Shown: positions 5,549 to 12,135, counted from the first letter of the stretch. The stretch: 42,495 bases of DNA from a virus (IMGVR_UViG_3300008448_000194:1-42495); one strand, 5' to 3'. Numbers and translations: made by a program. Notes: generated by a model not told the origin, from the sequence alone.

Positions 5549-7297
5549 ATGCCCAAACTAAAAGAACAAGCCCCTTCTAAGCCCGTAGAAACGCGACTTA
5601 CGGAATCGTTTCCCCTCTTTCTTTCTTTGGTATGGAAATCGCTCGACCTGCCTTCTCCAACCAGAGCACAACTGGCCATAGCTCAATACCTTCAAAATGG
5701 ACCCAAACGACTCCAAATCCAAGCCTTTCGGGGACTCGGTAAATCCTGGATCGCTGCTGCCTTCGTTTTGTGGACGCTATGGAACGACCGTGATAAGAAG
5801 ATCCTTGTTATTTCTGCGTCTAAACAAAGAGCTGATGACTTTACTATCTTCTGTCAAAAATGTATCCTTGAGTTTGATTGGTTGGCTCATCTTCGCCCTG
5901 TGGACGATGACCAACGGTGGTCCCGAGTTTCGTTTGATGTTGCCGGTTGTCGTCCGGCTCAAGCGCCATCAGTTAAAAGTGTCGGCATCACCGGTCAAAT
6001 TACGGGCAGCCGAGCCGATCTTATCGTATTCGATGACGTTGAGGTTCCCGCTAACTCTGCTACCGACTTCATGCGTGAAAAGCTATTGCAGTTGGTTACT
6101 GAGGGTGAATCCGTACTCACACCGAAAAGCGATTCTCGTATTGTGTTTCTCGGCACGCCACAAACTACTTTCACGATTTATCGTACGCTTCGAGAAAGAA
6201 ACTACCGACCGTTTGTCTGGCCAGCAAGATACCCCAAAGACCTGACCGGATACGAGGATGTATTGGCTCCACAACTCGTAAAGGACATTTCCAAAGAGGG
6301 ACACGACACCCTGCGCTGGCAACCCACAGACACACGGTTCTCGGAGATTAACCTTCTTGAACGTGAACAAAGTATGTCTCGGAGCAACTTCATGCTCCAG
6401 TTCATGCTTGATACTAGCCTAAGTGATGCGCTTAAGTTTCCTCTTAAACTCAGCGACTTTTCAGTATTATCTCTTGATTTGGAAAAGGGTCCAAGCGACT
6501 TGGTATGGGGAGCCGATAAAGAAACTCTGCTTGACCTTCCTGCTGTCGCTCTCCCTGGGGATAGATGGCACCGGCCTAAGGTTGTTTCGGAATTTGTCCC
6601 ATACGGGGAAACTATTATATCCGTTGATCCGTCCGGACGAGGAAAAGACGAAACCGTTGCTGTAGTTTTGTCACAGATCAATGGCTTCCTGTTTGTCAGG
6701 GACATCTTCGCAACACAAGACGGGTACTCTGACACAACCCTTCGAGAGATCTTACGCAGAGCAAAGAAGTTCAAGGCTGGGATGTGCCTAATTGAATCCA
6801 ACTTCGGTGACGGTGCCGTGATGGAACTCATGAAAAAGCACGCGCAGGAGATGAAGGTTGGGCTTGCCTTTGAGGAGGTACGAGCTACGACCCGAAAGGA
6901 GGATCGCATTATTGACACACTGGAACCTGTCCTTAACCAGCACCGCCTCATTGTGGATCAGCGCCTTATCGAGTGGGACTATCGTAGCAATTCCGACATG
7001 GCCCCAGAGGAACGCCTTCCCCGGATGCTTATGTACCAACTCACCCGTATGTGTCGTGAGAAGGGGGCCGTTAAACACGACGACCGTGTGGACGCCCTTG
7101 CTCTTGGGGTTAAGTACTTTCAGGATGTCCTCGCTATCTCCGCTAAACAGGCGCAGGTTGAGCAAAAAAGGATGGAATGGAATCGCATGATGACCGCCTT
7201 TATGGAGACACCACAAGAGGCCACAGATTGCCTTGTGCTTGGAAAGTCCTTTGAAAATATCCAAGGTGGTCAAAACTCCGTTCATTACTGGGTTTAA
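5549..7297 (+). CDS. terL: Terminase large subunit (DNA packaging motor)
   Basis: The start at MPKLKEQAPS gives 582 residues, close to the 586 of T7 gp19; the longer frame would begin inside the RlpA-like gene. The ATPase domain shows a Walker A-like FRGLGKS (K65) and a Walker B LIVFDDVE (about residues 158-165). The RNase H-like nuclease domain shows IISVDPSGRGKDE (D360), CLIESNFGDG (about E416) and VKHDDRVDALALG. The protein should cut concatemeric DNA and pump it into proheads through the portal. A hairpin precedes it, and a long non-coding segment follows. Confidence 0.95.
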   Translation: MPKLKEQAPSKPVETRLTESFPLFLSLVWKSLDLPSPTRAQLAIAQYLQNGPKRLQIQAFRGLGKSWIAAAFVLWTLWNDRDKKILVISASKQRADDFTIFCQKCILEFDWLAHLRPVDDDQRWSRVSFDVAGCRPAQAPSVKSVGITGQITGSRADLIVFDDVEVPANSATDFMREKLLQLVTEGESVLTPKSDSRIVFLGTPQTTFTIYRTLRERNYRPFVWPARYPKDLTGYEDVLAPQLVKDISKEGHDTLRWQPTDTRFSEINLLEREQSMSRSNFMLQFMLDTSLSDALKFPLKLSDFSVLSLDLEKGPSDLVWGADKETLLDLPAVALPGDRWHRPKVVSEFVPYGETIISVDPSGRGKDETVAVVLSQINGFLFVRDIFATQDGYSDTTLREILRRAKKFKAGMCLIESNFGDGAVMELMKKHAQEMKVGLAFEEVRATTRKEDRIIDTLEPVLNQHRLIVDQRLIEWDYRSNSDMAPEERLPRMLMYQLTRMCREKGAVKHDDRVDALALGVKYFQDVLAISAKQAQVEQKRMEWNRMMTAFMETPQEATDCLVLGKSFENIQGGQNSVHYWV

Positions 7298-7820
7298 GGC
7301 GGGTAACACACTACCCGAAATAGAAGGTGCTCTGTAGAACCAGAAGAGTGGTGCCTTCTGGTGTGGAACAGCGGTAAAGAAGAGGGGAGACCGACCCAAT
7401 GCGTTTCCTCTCTTCCCCCATATTGTTTCATTGTCTTTCCCAATACACATTGCACCAACATATTCAAGCTCACGGCCAGACCCAGACAGGTCAGTCAAGC
7501 GAGAAGGAAGTTGGGAAAGACACATACATACATAGCAAGACACAGAGTAATTCCACTTGGTTTCTGTTGAGCGAACGACCGACTGCTTGGAGTGACTACC
7601 AAGCCCTTCCCCTGTTTTGGGGCCGACACGGGAAGGAATACGACACACGCAGAGGGGGGCCGGGGCCTTTACTAGCTATAGTTAGCGGAAGACCGAAGGT
7701 CTGTAGCGTTAGCCTGTTCGTGTGTTTAGACACAGAGAGAAGACACCGTAGTCGAAGACGGAGGTGTTTGTTTGTGTAAAAGACACAGCCACAGGCCGAC
7801 TATAACTAGCTATTGTTTCT
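7298..7820 (+). ncRNA. Hairpin-dense non-coding segment, candidate structured RNA
   Basis: No credible gene fits in these 523 bases, but the + strand has many stems. They are 7300-7305/7312-7317 (CGGGTA); 7339-7346/7355-7362 (ACCAGAAG); 7380-7388/7406-7414 (AAGAGGGGA, one G-U); 7585-7590/7599-7604 (GCTTGG); 7605-7611/7630-7636 (CCTTCCC); 7690-7694/7698-7702 (AGACC, GAA loop); 7721-7725/7730-7734 (TGTGT); 7743-7747/7763-7767 (ACACC); 7773-7777/7783-7787 (TGTGT). AGACACA recurs at 7518, 7538, 7729 and 7781. AGAAGG (7323-7328) can also pair with CCTTCT (7354-7359), competing with the second stem. I see no group I or group II intron core. It could be a structured phage RNA, a leader for the GIY-YIG/ThyX operon, or a packaging-end region. 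Confidence 0.4.
7671..7813 (+). repeat. Nine-base direct repeats bracketing four hairpins
   Basis: ACTAGCTAT occurs at 7671-7679 and again at 7805-7813. Between the copies lie four consecutive short hairpins, two with GAA loops closed by C-G. The second copy ends eight bases before the GIY-YIG start codon. The repeat could reflect an inserted element or a repeated protein or polymerase binding site. Confidence 0.5.
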
Positions 7821-8135
7821 ATGTCTTCTTGTATTTATGTTTTAGAGTTAGAACATAACAAGTATTATGTTGGTATCTCTATACAGCCTAAGCACCGTGT
7901 TCAACAACATTTAGATGGTTTTGGTTCTTCTTGGACTAAGTTCTATAAACCTACTGGCAAGTATAGAATTATTAGGCCTGGTGAAAATCCGTATGGGTTA
8001 AAAGAAGTAACTGAAAGCACTGTAACCTACCACTTGATGGTAAAATTAGGTTACGAAAATGTAAGGGGGTCTGGGTGGACAGCTCATGATCTTTCAAAAC
8101 CGCCACAACCACCAAAAAACTACGCACTGTTATGA
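7821..8135 (+). CDS. GIY-YIG endonuclease, free-standing
   Basis: The 104-residue protein has the GIY-YIG hallmark near its start (CIYVLELEHNKYYVGIS), then KHRVQQHLDGFGSSWTKFYK with the conserved arginine, and a C-terminal YENVRGSGW segment. Such single-domain nucleases are typical free-standing homing endonucleases of phages. Its DNA is visibly more AT-rich than terL or thyX, suggesting recent arrival. The stop overlaps the thyX start as ATGA. It lies directly after a structured non-coding segment, a combination that elsewhere can mean an intron, though no intron core is visible here. Confidence 0.8.
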   Translation: MSSCIYVLELEHNKYYVGISIQPKHRVQQHLDGFGSSWTKFYKPTGKYRIIRPGENPYGLKEVTESTVTYHLMVKLGYENVRGSGWTAHDLSKPPQPPKNYALL

Positions 8136-8785
8136 TCACCGCTCAACCAATCGTTAAACTCATCTCAGTAACCCCAAACGCAGAGGAGACTATTGCCTAT
8201 TGTGCTAGGGTATCTAACCCAAACAACCAGGAGAACCATGAGACCATGGATAAGCTTCTTGGGTATTGTATTAGGCATGGCCATTGGTCCGTGTTTGAGA
8301 TGGCTAACCTAGTGCTTGAGGTGAATACAACAAGGGCTATCAGTCCACAGATCCTCCGTCATAGATCGTTTACCTTTCAAGAGTTTTCCCAACGCTATGC
8401 GTCTACCCTAGAAGGACTAGGTGGTTTGTATCCTCCTCACCTTCGTAGGCAAGATCTAAAGAACCGACAAAATAGTACGGATGATCTAAAACCAGAAGAT
8501 ACTCAGCTCTTTTACCGTCGTATCGCTCAACACTTTGCTGAGGCAGAAGATCTTTACTTGGAGATGGTGTCTTCCGGGATTGCAAAGGAGTGCGCTAGGG
8601 AGGTTCTTCCAATGGCTGCTCCAACACGTCTCTACATGAACGGGACCATCCGTAGCTGGATTCATTACATTGAACTTAGATCTACGTCCGGTACTCAGCT
8701 TGAACACCGACAGATTGCTGAAGCGGCTAGGGAGATCTTTTCTAAAGAGCTACCCATTATTTCAAAGGCTTTGTTGTGGACTTAA
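8132..8785 (+). CDS. thyX: Flavin-dependent thymidylate synthase
   Basis: The protein converts dUMP to dTMP using FAD, NADPH and methylenetetrahydrofolate, supplying thymidine for phage replication. The 217 residues carry the ThyX signature as RHRSFTFQEFSQRY (R76-Y89); the usual S-x-N-E is T-x-Q-E here, a permitted variation. The substrate-binding C-terminal part is present as NGTIRSWIHYIELR and TQLEHRQIAEAAREIF. It overlaps the GIY-YIG gene by four bases. With RNR and the MazG-like protein it forms the nucleotide-supply set, although it lies far from them on the map. Confidence 0.95.
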   Translation: MITAQPIVKLISVTPNAEETIAYCARVSNPNNQENHETMDKLLGYCIRHGHWSVFEMANLVLEVNTTRAISPQILRHRSFTFQEFSQRYASTLEGLGGLYPPHLRRQDLKNRQNSTDDLKPEDTQLFYRRIAQHFAEAEDLYLEMVSSGIAKECAREVLPMAAPTRLYMNGTIRSWIHYIELRSTSGTQLEHRQIAEAAREIFSKELPIISKALLWT

Positions 8786-9066
8786 AGACAAACACCTTTC
8801 AGGAGATCTATGCGTTAAGTAAGGGGTGGCCAGTGTGGGCTCGTCACCTCTTTCTTGGGCTTCTTGTTTCTCTTGAGTTGTGGTGGATTGATCAAAAGGT
8901 TACCAAAACCGTTGACCAGGCTATTGAGGAGGTTGAACCACATCTGCCTCCCTCTGGGGTCTTACCTCCGGTGTATTCGGAAACCGGTACGGACTTCTTT
9001 GATGAGATGCGCTTGAGTGCCCCCTGGAAGGCTCAAAAAGGCACCTCTGACTCCCCGCAGGTGTAA
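8776..9066 (+). CDS. Small membrane protein downstream of thyX
   Basis: Translation probably begins at a GTG that overlaps the thyX end by ten bases. The 96-residue product has one membrane segment (about residues 20-40, VWARHLFLGLLVSLELWWI). A charged region follows (QKVTKTVDQAIEEVEPHL), then a proline-rich polar tail. I do not recognise a family. It is the last gene before a strong hairpin terminator, so it closes the terL-to-thyX transcription unit. Confidence 0.6.
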   Translation: MDLKTNTFQEIYALSKGWPVWARHLFLGLLVSLELWWIDQKVTKTVDQAIEEVEPHLPPSGVLPPVYSETGTDFFDEMRLSAPWKAQKGTSDSPQV

Positions 9067-9087
9067 GTACACCTACGGCTCATCAGA

Positions 9088-9125
9088 GGCCCCTTACAGG
9101 CGATTCTGGAGGGGCCATAAATTTT
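9088..9125 (+). terminator. Rho-independent terminator after the thyX operon
   Basis: GGCCCCT (9088-9094) pairs perfectly with AGGGGCC (9110-9116). The 15-nt interior can add CAG with CTG, and ATAAATTTT follows. It begins 21 nt after the last stop and separates late-type genes from the early region. Confidence 0.8.
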
Positions 9126-9403
9126 GACACACATTTAAGAAGTCCTTACGCATGTTGTGGCGGCCCCAGCACCCCCCATGCCGGGGTCAACAGGTAACAC
9201 GTGCGCGTGCGCGTTTATTGTTTGCCACCTAGGGTAACTAGAGCAGGCCACTACTGGGTTTTGTATGCATGTAACGCGTATGCGGGCGCGTGTGATCGGG
9301 CGTGCGTGGGCGTGCGCTAGTACGCGTGTTCTTGTTTTATAAAAAAATCTGTTCGATTAGCCTAGCTTATCAGTCTGATAAAAAACGCTTATAGCACAGG
9401 GGG
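9117..9403 (+). other. Non-coding region with GCGTG repeats and AT-rich tract
   Basis: No gene is visible. There is an alternating GTGCGCGTGCGCG run at 9204-9213, five GCGTG copies (9288, 9300, 9304, 9310, 9324), then an AT-rich stretch TTTTATAAAAAAAT (about 9335-9348). Repeats beside an easily melted tract resemble replication origins. A region between terL and the early promoter is also where T7-like genomes have their physical ends and terminal repeats. ACCTAGGG occurs at 9227-9234 and again inside the early promoter at 9407-9414. A TTGACA at 9124-9129 has no convincing -10 partner. Confidence 0.4.
9367..9381. promoter_or_regulatory. Operator-like palindrome upstream of early promoter
   Basis: TTATCAG-T-CTGATAA is a perfect 15-bp inverted repeat 22 bp upstream of the early -35 box, followed by a short A-tract (9380-9385). 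It could bind a dimeric regulator, or the A-tract could act as an UP element. No matching repressor gene is seen, so a host protein is possible. Confidence 0.4.
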
Positions 9404-9433
9404 TTGACCTAGGGCAGGGCTAGGGCCTATGGT
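9404..9433 (+). promoter_or_regulatory. Early sigma70-type promoter
   Basis: TTGACC (9404-9409) and TATGGT (9428-9433) are separated by 18 bp. The flanks GGGGGTTGAC and TATGGTTG match the int promoter at 224-252. It should fire on entry using host RNA polymerase and drive the 9571-11507 operon through a leader of about 130 nt. An additional TTGACA at 9509 with TGATAA 15 bp later is a weaker candidate inside that leader. Confidence 0.75.
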
Positions 9434-9570
9434 TGGCACAACGGATCGAGAGGCACCGCCGTGAAGGCAGGTTCACCCAGCATCCGCCAGACTCTCAGGC
9501 ATTAACGCTTGACAGCCGCCAACACCGCCTGATAAGCTCAGGCACAAGTTCACACCAACCACACCACACC

Positions 9571-9771
9571 ATGCTGAAGCCAATCAGCTTCGATCTCAAA
9601 GAGTCCTACGGCAGGGCACGCGCCTATCCTGTTTGCCCAGATGCTAAGAGTTTCTGTGACTTGACAGGCTCAAAGACTCTACTGCCTCAGGCAATCAACA
9701 CCATTGAAGCTCTGGGCTTTATGCCTGTTGATCATCACGGCAACAGACTCCACCCCTCTGATCTTTACTGA
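9571..9771 (+). CDS. Early small hypothetical protein (66 aa)
   Basis: The ATG start at MLKPISFDLKE is chosen because the longer TTG-initiated frame would overlap the promoter -10 box. The 66-residue product is soluble, with SYGRARAYPVCPDAK and a histidine-containing end (PVDHHGNRLHPSDLY). I recognise no family. As the first early gene it may target host functions, but the sequence gives no evidence of mechanism. Confidence 0.55.
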   Translation: MLKPISFDLKESYGRARAYPVCPDAKSFCDLTGSKTLLPQAINTIEALGFMPVDHHGNRLHPSDLY

Positions 9772-9772
9772 G

Positions 9773-9892
9773 ATGTTAACCTTTGTTGCGATTGCTGCGT
9801 TTGTCTTTGCAGGCACGGTTACAGTTCCATCAGTTAGCCTTCTGTTGCTGACTGCTGGCATCGGTTGTATCATCCTTGAGGTTGTCTTATGA
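9773..9892 (+). CDS. Tiny early membrane protein (39 aa)
   Basis: The ATG begins two bases after the previous stop, and the frame's own stop overlaps the next start as ATGA. The product is almost wholly hydrophobic, with two possible membrane segments (LTFVAIAAFVFAGTV and VSLLLLTAGIGCIILEVVL). No family is recognisable. Tiny hydrophobic early proteins can alter the host membrane, but this is speculative. Confidence 0.5.
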   Translation: MLTFVAIAAFVFAGTVTVPSVSLLLLTAGIGCIILEVVL

Positions 9893-10032
9893 GTGATTAT
9901 GCTCCGGATCAATCCTTTCTAGATACTGCAATCAATTGTGGTTATCTAACGTGGGAACGATACCCAGACCATGCTGAGTTTATGTATCTTCTGTTGTCTC
10001 GCATTAACGAGGAGTCCTACTCAAATGACTGA
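9889..10032 (+). CDS. Early mini-protein (47 aa)
   Basis: The start overlaps the previous stop (ATGA), and the end overlaps the next gene by eight bases, so coding is supported by tight packing. The acidic product begins MSDYAPDQSF and contains NCGYLTWERYPDHAEFMYLL. There is no membrane segment and no family I know. Confidence 0.5.
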   Translation: MSDYAPDQSFLDTAINCGYLTWERYPDHAEFMYLLLSRINEESYSND

Positions 10033-10315
10033 CCTAATGATGATTAAGCACATGTGTGCTGACAATGACAAGAACGGCAACCCTCGCCGTGTCTATGCGT
10101 TGATTGATGAGGAGGGCTACTACGTGGCCGCATGGGATGAAGGATACCGTGGGTCTGATGCTGTTCCTGGTGAGTGGCGTAGGGCTGCCTACCATGCGGA
10201 GCGAGCACGTATCTCCGTGAAGGAATACAACAGAATCCTACGTGAGGTTCCCTCTCCTGATTATGCTTCAGATGTTCCTGGCTATTCTCACCTAAGGGTA
10301 GAGTCTCGCTACTAA
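10025..10315 (+). CDS. Early hypothetical protein (96 aa)
   Basis: The start at MTDLMMIKHMC has a GAGGAG ribosome-binding site about ten bases upstream and is preferred over an earlier in-frame ATG. The 96-residue product is charged and soluble, with VYALIDEEGYYVAAWDEGY, a beta-strand-like segment, and an arginine-rich helix (RAAYHAERARISVKEYNRI). I recognise no family or catalytic motif. About 50 nt separate it from the next gene. Confidence 0.6.
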   Translation: MTDLMMIKHMCADNDKNGNPRRVYALIDEEGYYVAAWDEGYRGSDAVPGEWRRAAYHAERARISVKEYNRILREVPSPDYASDVPGYSHLRVESRY

Positions 10316-10364
10316 TCATCACAAGCCTCAAGCCTACCTGTTCCACCATCCGCACCCATAAACG

Positions 10365-11018
10365 ATGGCACAACAACGCAAACCCATCGCGGTTACGCGA
10401 TACATAAAGGCGATGCTTATGCTTGCATCCGAGACTGACATGCAAGAGGGCAAGCACTGGTATCAACGGGCCTATGACTTAGCGCGGCGCCTTCAATGTG
10501 TCTATGACATAACGCTAGGCCAGGCCGTAGGTGTCATCGCAGCCCTTAGCCCAAACAACAAGTGGGAGAGGAATTGTCAGGATGCTGAGGCCATTATCAA
10601 AGCCCATTGGTTAGGCTGTGATCCGTCACTGGTTAAGGTTTGTACGTTCAACAAGAACAAACAGAAAGCGATTGACATATTAAATTTAGACACGGATCAA
10701 GATGACATAGAGTTTAGCCACAACATTCAAGCTATCCTCAGTGGTCGTAAGGTTGTTGCATTCTACCGATGTATCATGGGGTTTGATGATACTGTTTGTG
10801 TTGATGGGCACGCCTACGCTATCTGGTTAGGTGAACGCGTACCTACAACAAAGACACCATCCATCTCAGCAACACTTTACCAAACCATCACTCGGGCTTA
10901 TGTAAACGTGGCTAAGGATTCTCACTCTGTCTGCGGTGAGAAGCTAACCCCTGCTCAGGTTCAGGCTGTGACGTGGGTCACCTATCGTCGCCTCATTCAA
11001 GGAGGGGCCAGCAAGTGA
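10365..11018 (+). CDS. Conserved phage protein, HhH-GPD-glycosylase-like (DUF7178-like)
   Basis: The 217-residue protein carries VIAALSPNNKWERNCQDA, FNKNKQKAIDIL, VVAFYRCI, VCVDGHAYAIWLG and a C-terminal TPAQVQAVTWVTYRRL. I associate this arrangement with a widespread phage family (I believe DUF7178) whose order of helices and V-D-x-H-A motif resemble helix-hairpin-helix DNA glycosylases. A base-excision or DNA-modifying role is therefore possible, but no biochemical function is established. It lies in the first early operon, consistent with action on host or incoming DNA. The end overlaps the next gene as GTGA, with a GGAGGGG ribosome-binding site for that gene. Confidence 0.65.
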   Translation: MAQQRKPIAVTRYIKAMLMLASETDMQEGKHWYQRAYDLARRLQCVYDITLGQAVGVIAALSPNNKWERNCQDAEAIIKAHWLGCDPSLVKVCTFNKNKQKAIDILNLDTDQDDIEFSHNIQAILSGRKVVAFYRCIMGFDDTVCVDGHAYAIWLGERVPTTKTPSISATLYQTITRAYVNVAKDSHSVCGEKLTPAQVQAVTWVTYRRLIQGGASK

Positions 11019-11197
11019 AACACCAGTTTTCAATCTATTTCGGTGTGCGTCAACCGCGAGGCGGTCAGCTGATCAAAGAACAGATGGTCATCCTTGCCAG
11101 AACCTACGATGAGGCAGTAAACCTAGCTTATCACTACGTTAAGCGTGGTGAAGAGGTGCTGAGTGTTGTTGACCATGGGGAGGTGTCGTTTGTTTGA
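11015..11197 (+). CDS. Early small hypothetical protein (60 aa, GTG start)
   Basis: A GTG overlaps the previous stop (GTGA) and has GGAGGGG 8 nt upstream, which fixes the start. The product begins MKHQFSIYFGVRQPRGG and contains ILARTYDEAVNLAYHYVKRGEE, an alpha/beta layout of about 60 residues like many small early proteins. No family is recognised. Confidence 0.6.
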   Translation: MKHQFSIYFGVRQPRGGQLIKEQMVILARTYDEAVNLAYHYVKRGEEVLSVVDHGEVSFV

Positions 11198-11201
11198 GCC
11201 C

Positions 11202-11507
11202 ATGTTGATTGCTGCACTAAGTTGTGGTGTTGCTACCCATTACGGCAGGGGAGATGGCACAAACGGCAACCTTACCGCTTCTGGGGAACGGTTTGATGCT
11301 TATCGGTGGACTGCCGCCCATCCGTACCTCCCCCTTGGCACAAGAGTAAGGGTTACAAACCAACAGAACCTCAAACAAGTTGTGGTCAGGATTAACGACA
11401 GAGGCCCATACTCGGGTGCTGATCTCGACCTAAGCTATGCGGCTTTTGCTCACATCGAATCAGCCAACAAAGGAAGAGCGACGGTATGTTGGCGGATCCT
11501 TAGCTAA
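11202..11507 (+). CDS. RlpA-like double-psi beta-barrel protein (second copy)
   Basis: The 101-residue protein shows the RlpA/DPBB pattern: ATHYGRGDGTNGNLTASGERFD, WTAAHPYLPLGTRVRVTN, VVVRINDRGPY with the conserved aspartate, and LDLSYAAFAHI. The hydrophobic start with a cysteine (MLIAALSCG) could be an export signal. A longer start at MGRCRLFEP is possible. It shares the fold and motifs of the product at 5191-5487 but differs widely between motifs, so it is not a recent duplication. It ends the first early operon, just before a terminator. Confidence 0.78.
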   Translation: MLIAALSCGVATHYGRGDGTNGNLTASGERFDAYRWTAAHPYLPLGTRVRVTNQQNLKQVVVRINDRGPYSGADLDLSYAAFAHIESANKGRATVCWRILS

Positions 11508-11522
11508 AACAGCATCACATGT

Positions 11523-11554
11523 GGGAGAGGGTTAAAAGCCTTCTCCCCTTTTTT
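11523..11554 (+). terminator. Rho-independent terminator of first early operon
   Basis: GGGAGAGG pairs with CCTTCTCCC (one bulged T) around GTTAAAAG, and is followed by CTTTTTTATTTG. Both the stem and the T-run are classical. It separates the early operon from the perfect-consensus promoter 60 bp downstream. Confidence 0.88.
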
Positions 11555-11613
11555 ATTTGTCTAAAACCAGGACCCCCATAATCACAAGCCGCAGAATCTC
11601 GCCACGGCTTACC

Positions 11614-11641
11614 TTGACACCACGCCAAAACCCGCTATAAT
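11614..11641 (+). promoter_or_regulatory. Perfect-consensus sigma70 promoter for second early operon
   Basis: TTGACA (11614-11619) and TATAAT (11636-11641) both match the bacterial consensus exactly, with a 16-bp spacer. Transcription would begin near 11648 and run through eight small genes into the phage RNA polymerase gene. The leader is short and rich in CCACCACC. Confidence 0.9.
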
Positions 11642-11663
11642 GAGACTGTCCACCACCACCACC

Positions 11664-11963
11664 ATGAACATCGAACTTGAGCCTTGGGAAATCCGCACCA
11701 ATGCGATCAATCGACAAAAGGCCCAATGGATCAGCAAAAACAAAGACCAGCTGCTGCTGATTGCGTGGGTCATTGTGAAGGAGTACGAGGAGTTTACTGC
11801 TTCTGAGGATGGCTGTGTTGATTGCTTCATCGGAGAGATCGAGGATGCTGTCAATGCCCTTGGTACGCTGGCCTGTGATCTGAGGCATCGTAACTTCATC
11901 AAGGATGCAGAACTGGCTGAGCCTGAGTTGTTTGGTAAAGCTAATAAGGAGGAAGATAAGTGA
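11664..11963 (+). CDS. Early hypothetical protein (99 aa)
   Basis: The ATG at MNIELEPWEIR is chosen because the upstream in-frame ATG lies inside the promoter -10 box. The 99-residue protein is helical and acidic, with KDQLLLIAWVIVKEYEEF and two cysteines in GCVDCFIGEIED. No family is recognised. It is the first gene behind the strongest host promoter, so it is probably made very early and in quantity. An AAGGAGGAAG ribosome-binding site for the next gene lies in its 3' end. Confidence 0.6.
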   Translation: MNIELEPWEIRTNAINRQKAQWISKNKDQLLLIAWVIVKEYEEFTASEDGCVDCFIGEIEDAVNALGTLACDLRHRNFIKDAELAEPELFGKANKEEDK

Positions 11964-12130
11964 TTACTTTAACAAAATACCCTGAGGTTTGGATTGTTGA
12001 ATCTTTCGAGACTGGTCTATGTGATGTCTACGACAATCCAGAGGCAGCCAAAGAACACGTAGAAGAAATGAATAAGGAATGTCCAAATGATCACTATTGG
12101 TTTTATCCACGTCCACTTAAGTCCAAGTAA
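11960..12130 (+). CDS. Early small hypothetical protein (56 aa, GTG start)
   Basis: A GTG overlaps the previous stop (GTGA), and AAGGAGGAAG lies 5-10 bases upstream, which is strong support for the start. The product begins MITLTKYPEVWIVES and contains DVYDNPEAAKEHVEEMN, a small alpha/beta layout, and ends FYPRPLKSK. No family is recognised. Confidence 0.6.
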   Translation: MITLTKYPEVWIVESFETGLCDVYDNPEAAKEHVEEMNKECPNDHYWFYPRPLKSK

Positions 12131-12135
12131 CAACA

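Noticed and set aside
6202-7648. Long minus-strand frames opposite terL
   Set aside because: They mirror terL codons and show no family features; the terminase motifs are unambiguous on the + strand.
7399-7779. 126-codon and 69-codon open frames in the terL-GIY-YIG gap
   Set aside because: They have no ribosome-binding site, odd composition, and run through several perfect hairpins; the region reads as non-coding.
7298-7820. Group I or group II intron with the GIY-YIG gene as its homing nuclease
   Set aside because: I found no P/Q/R/S core, no domain V and no split gene: terL and GIY-YIG are both complete in themselves.
9433-9570. TTG-started extension of the first early protein
   Set aside because: The TTG lies at the promoter -10 box, upstream of the likely transcript start.
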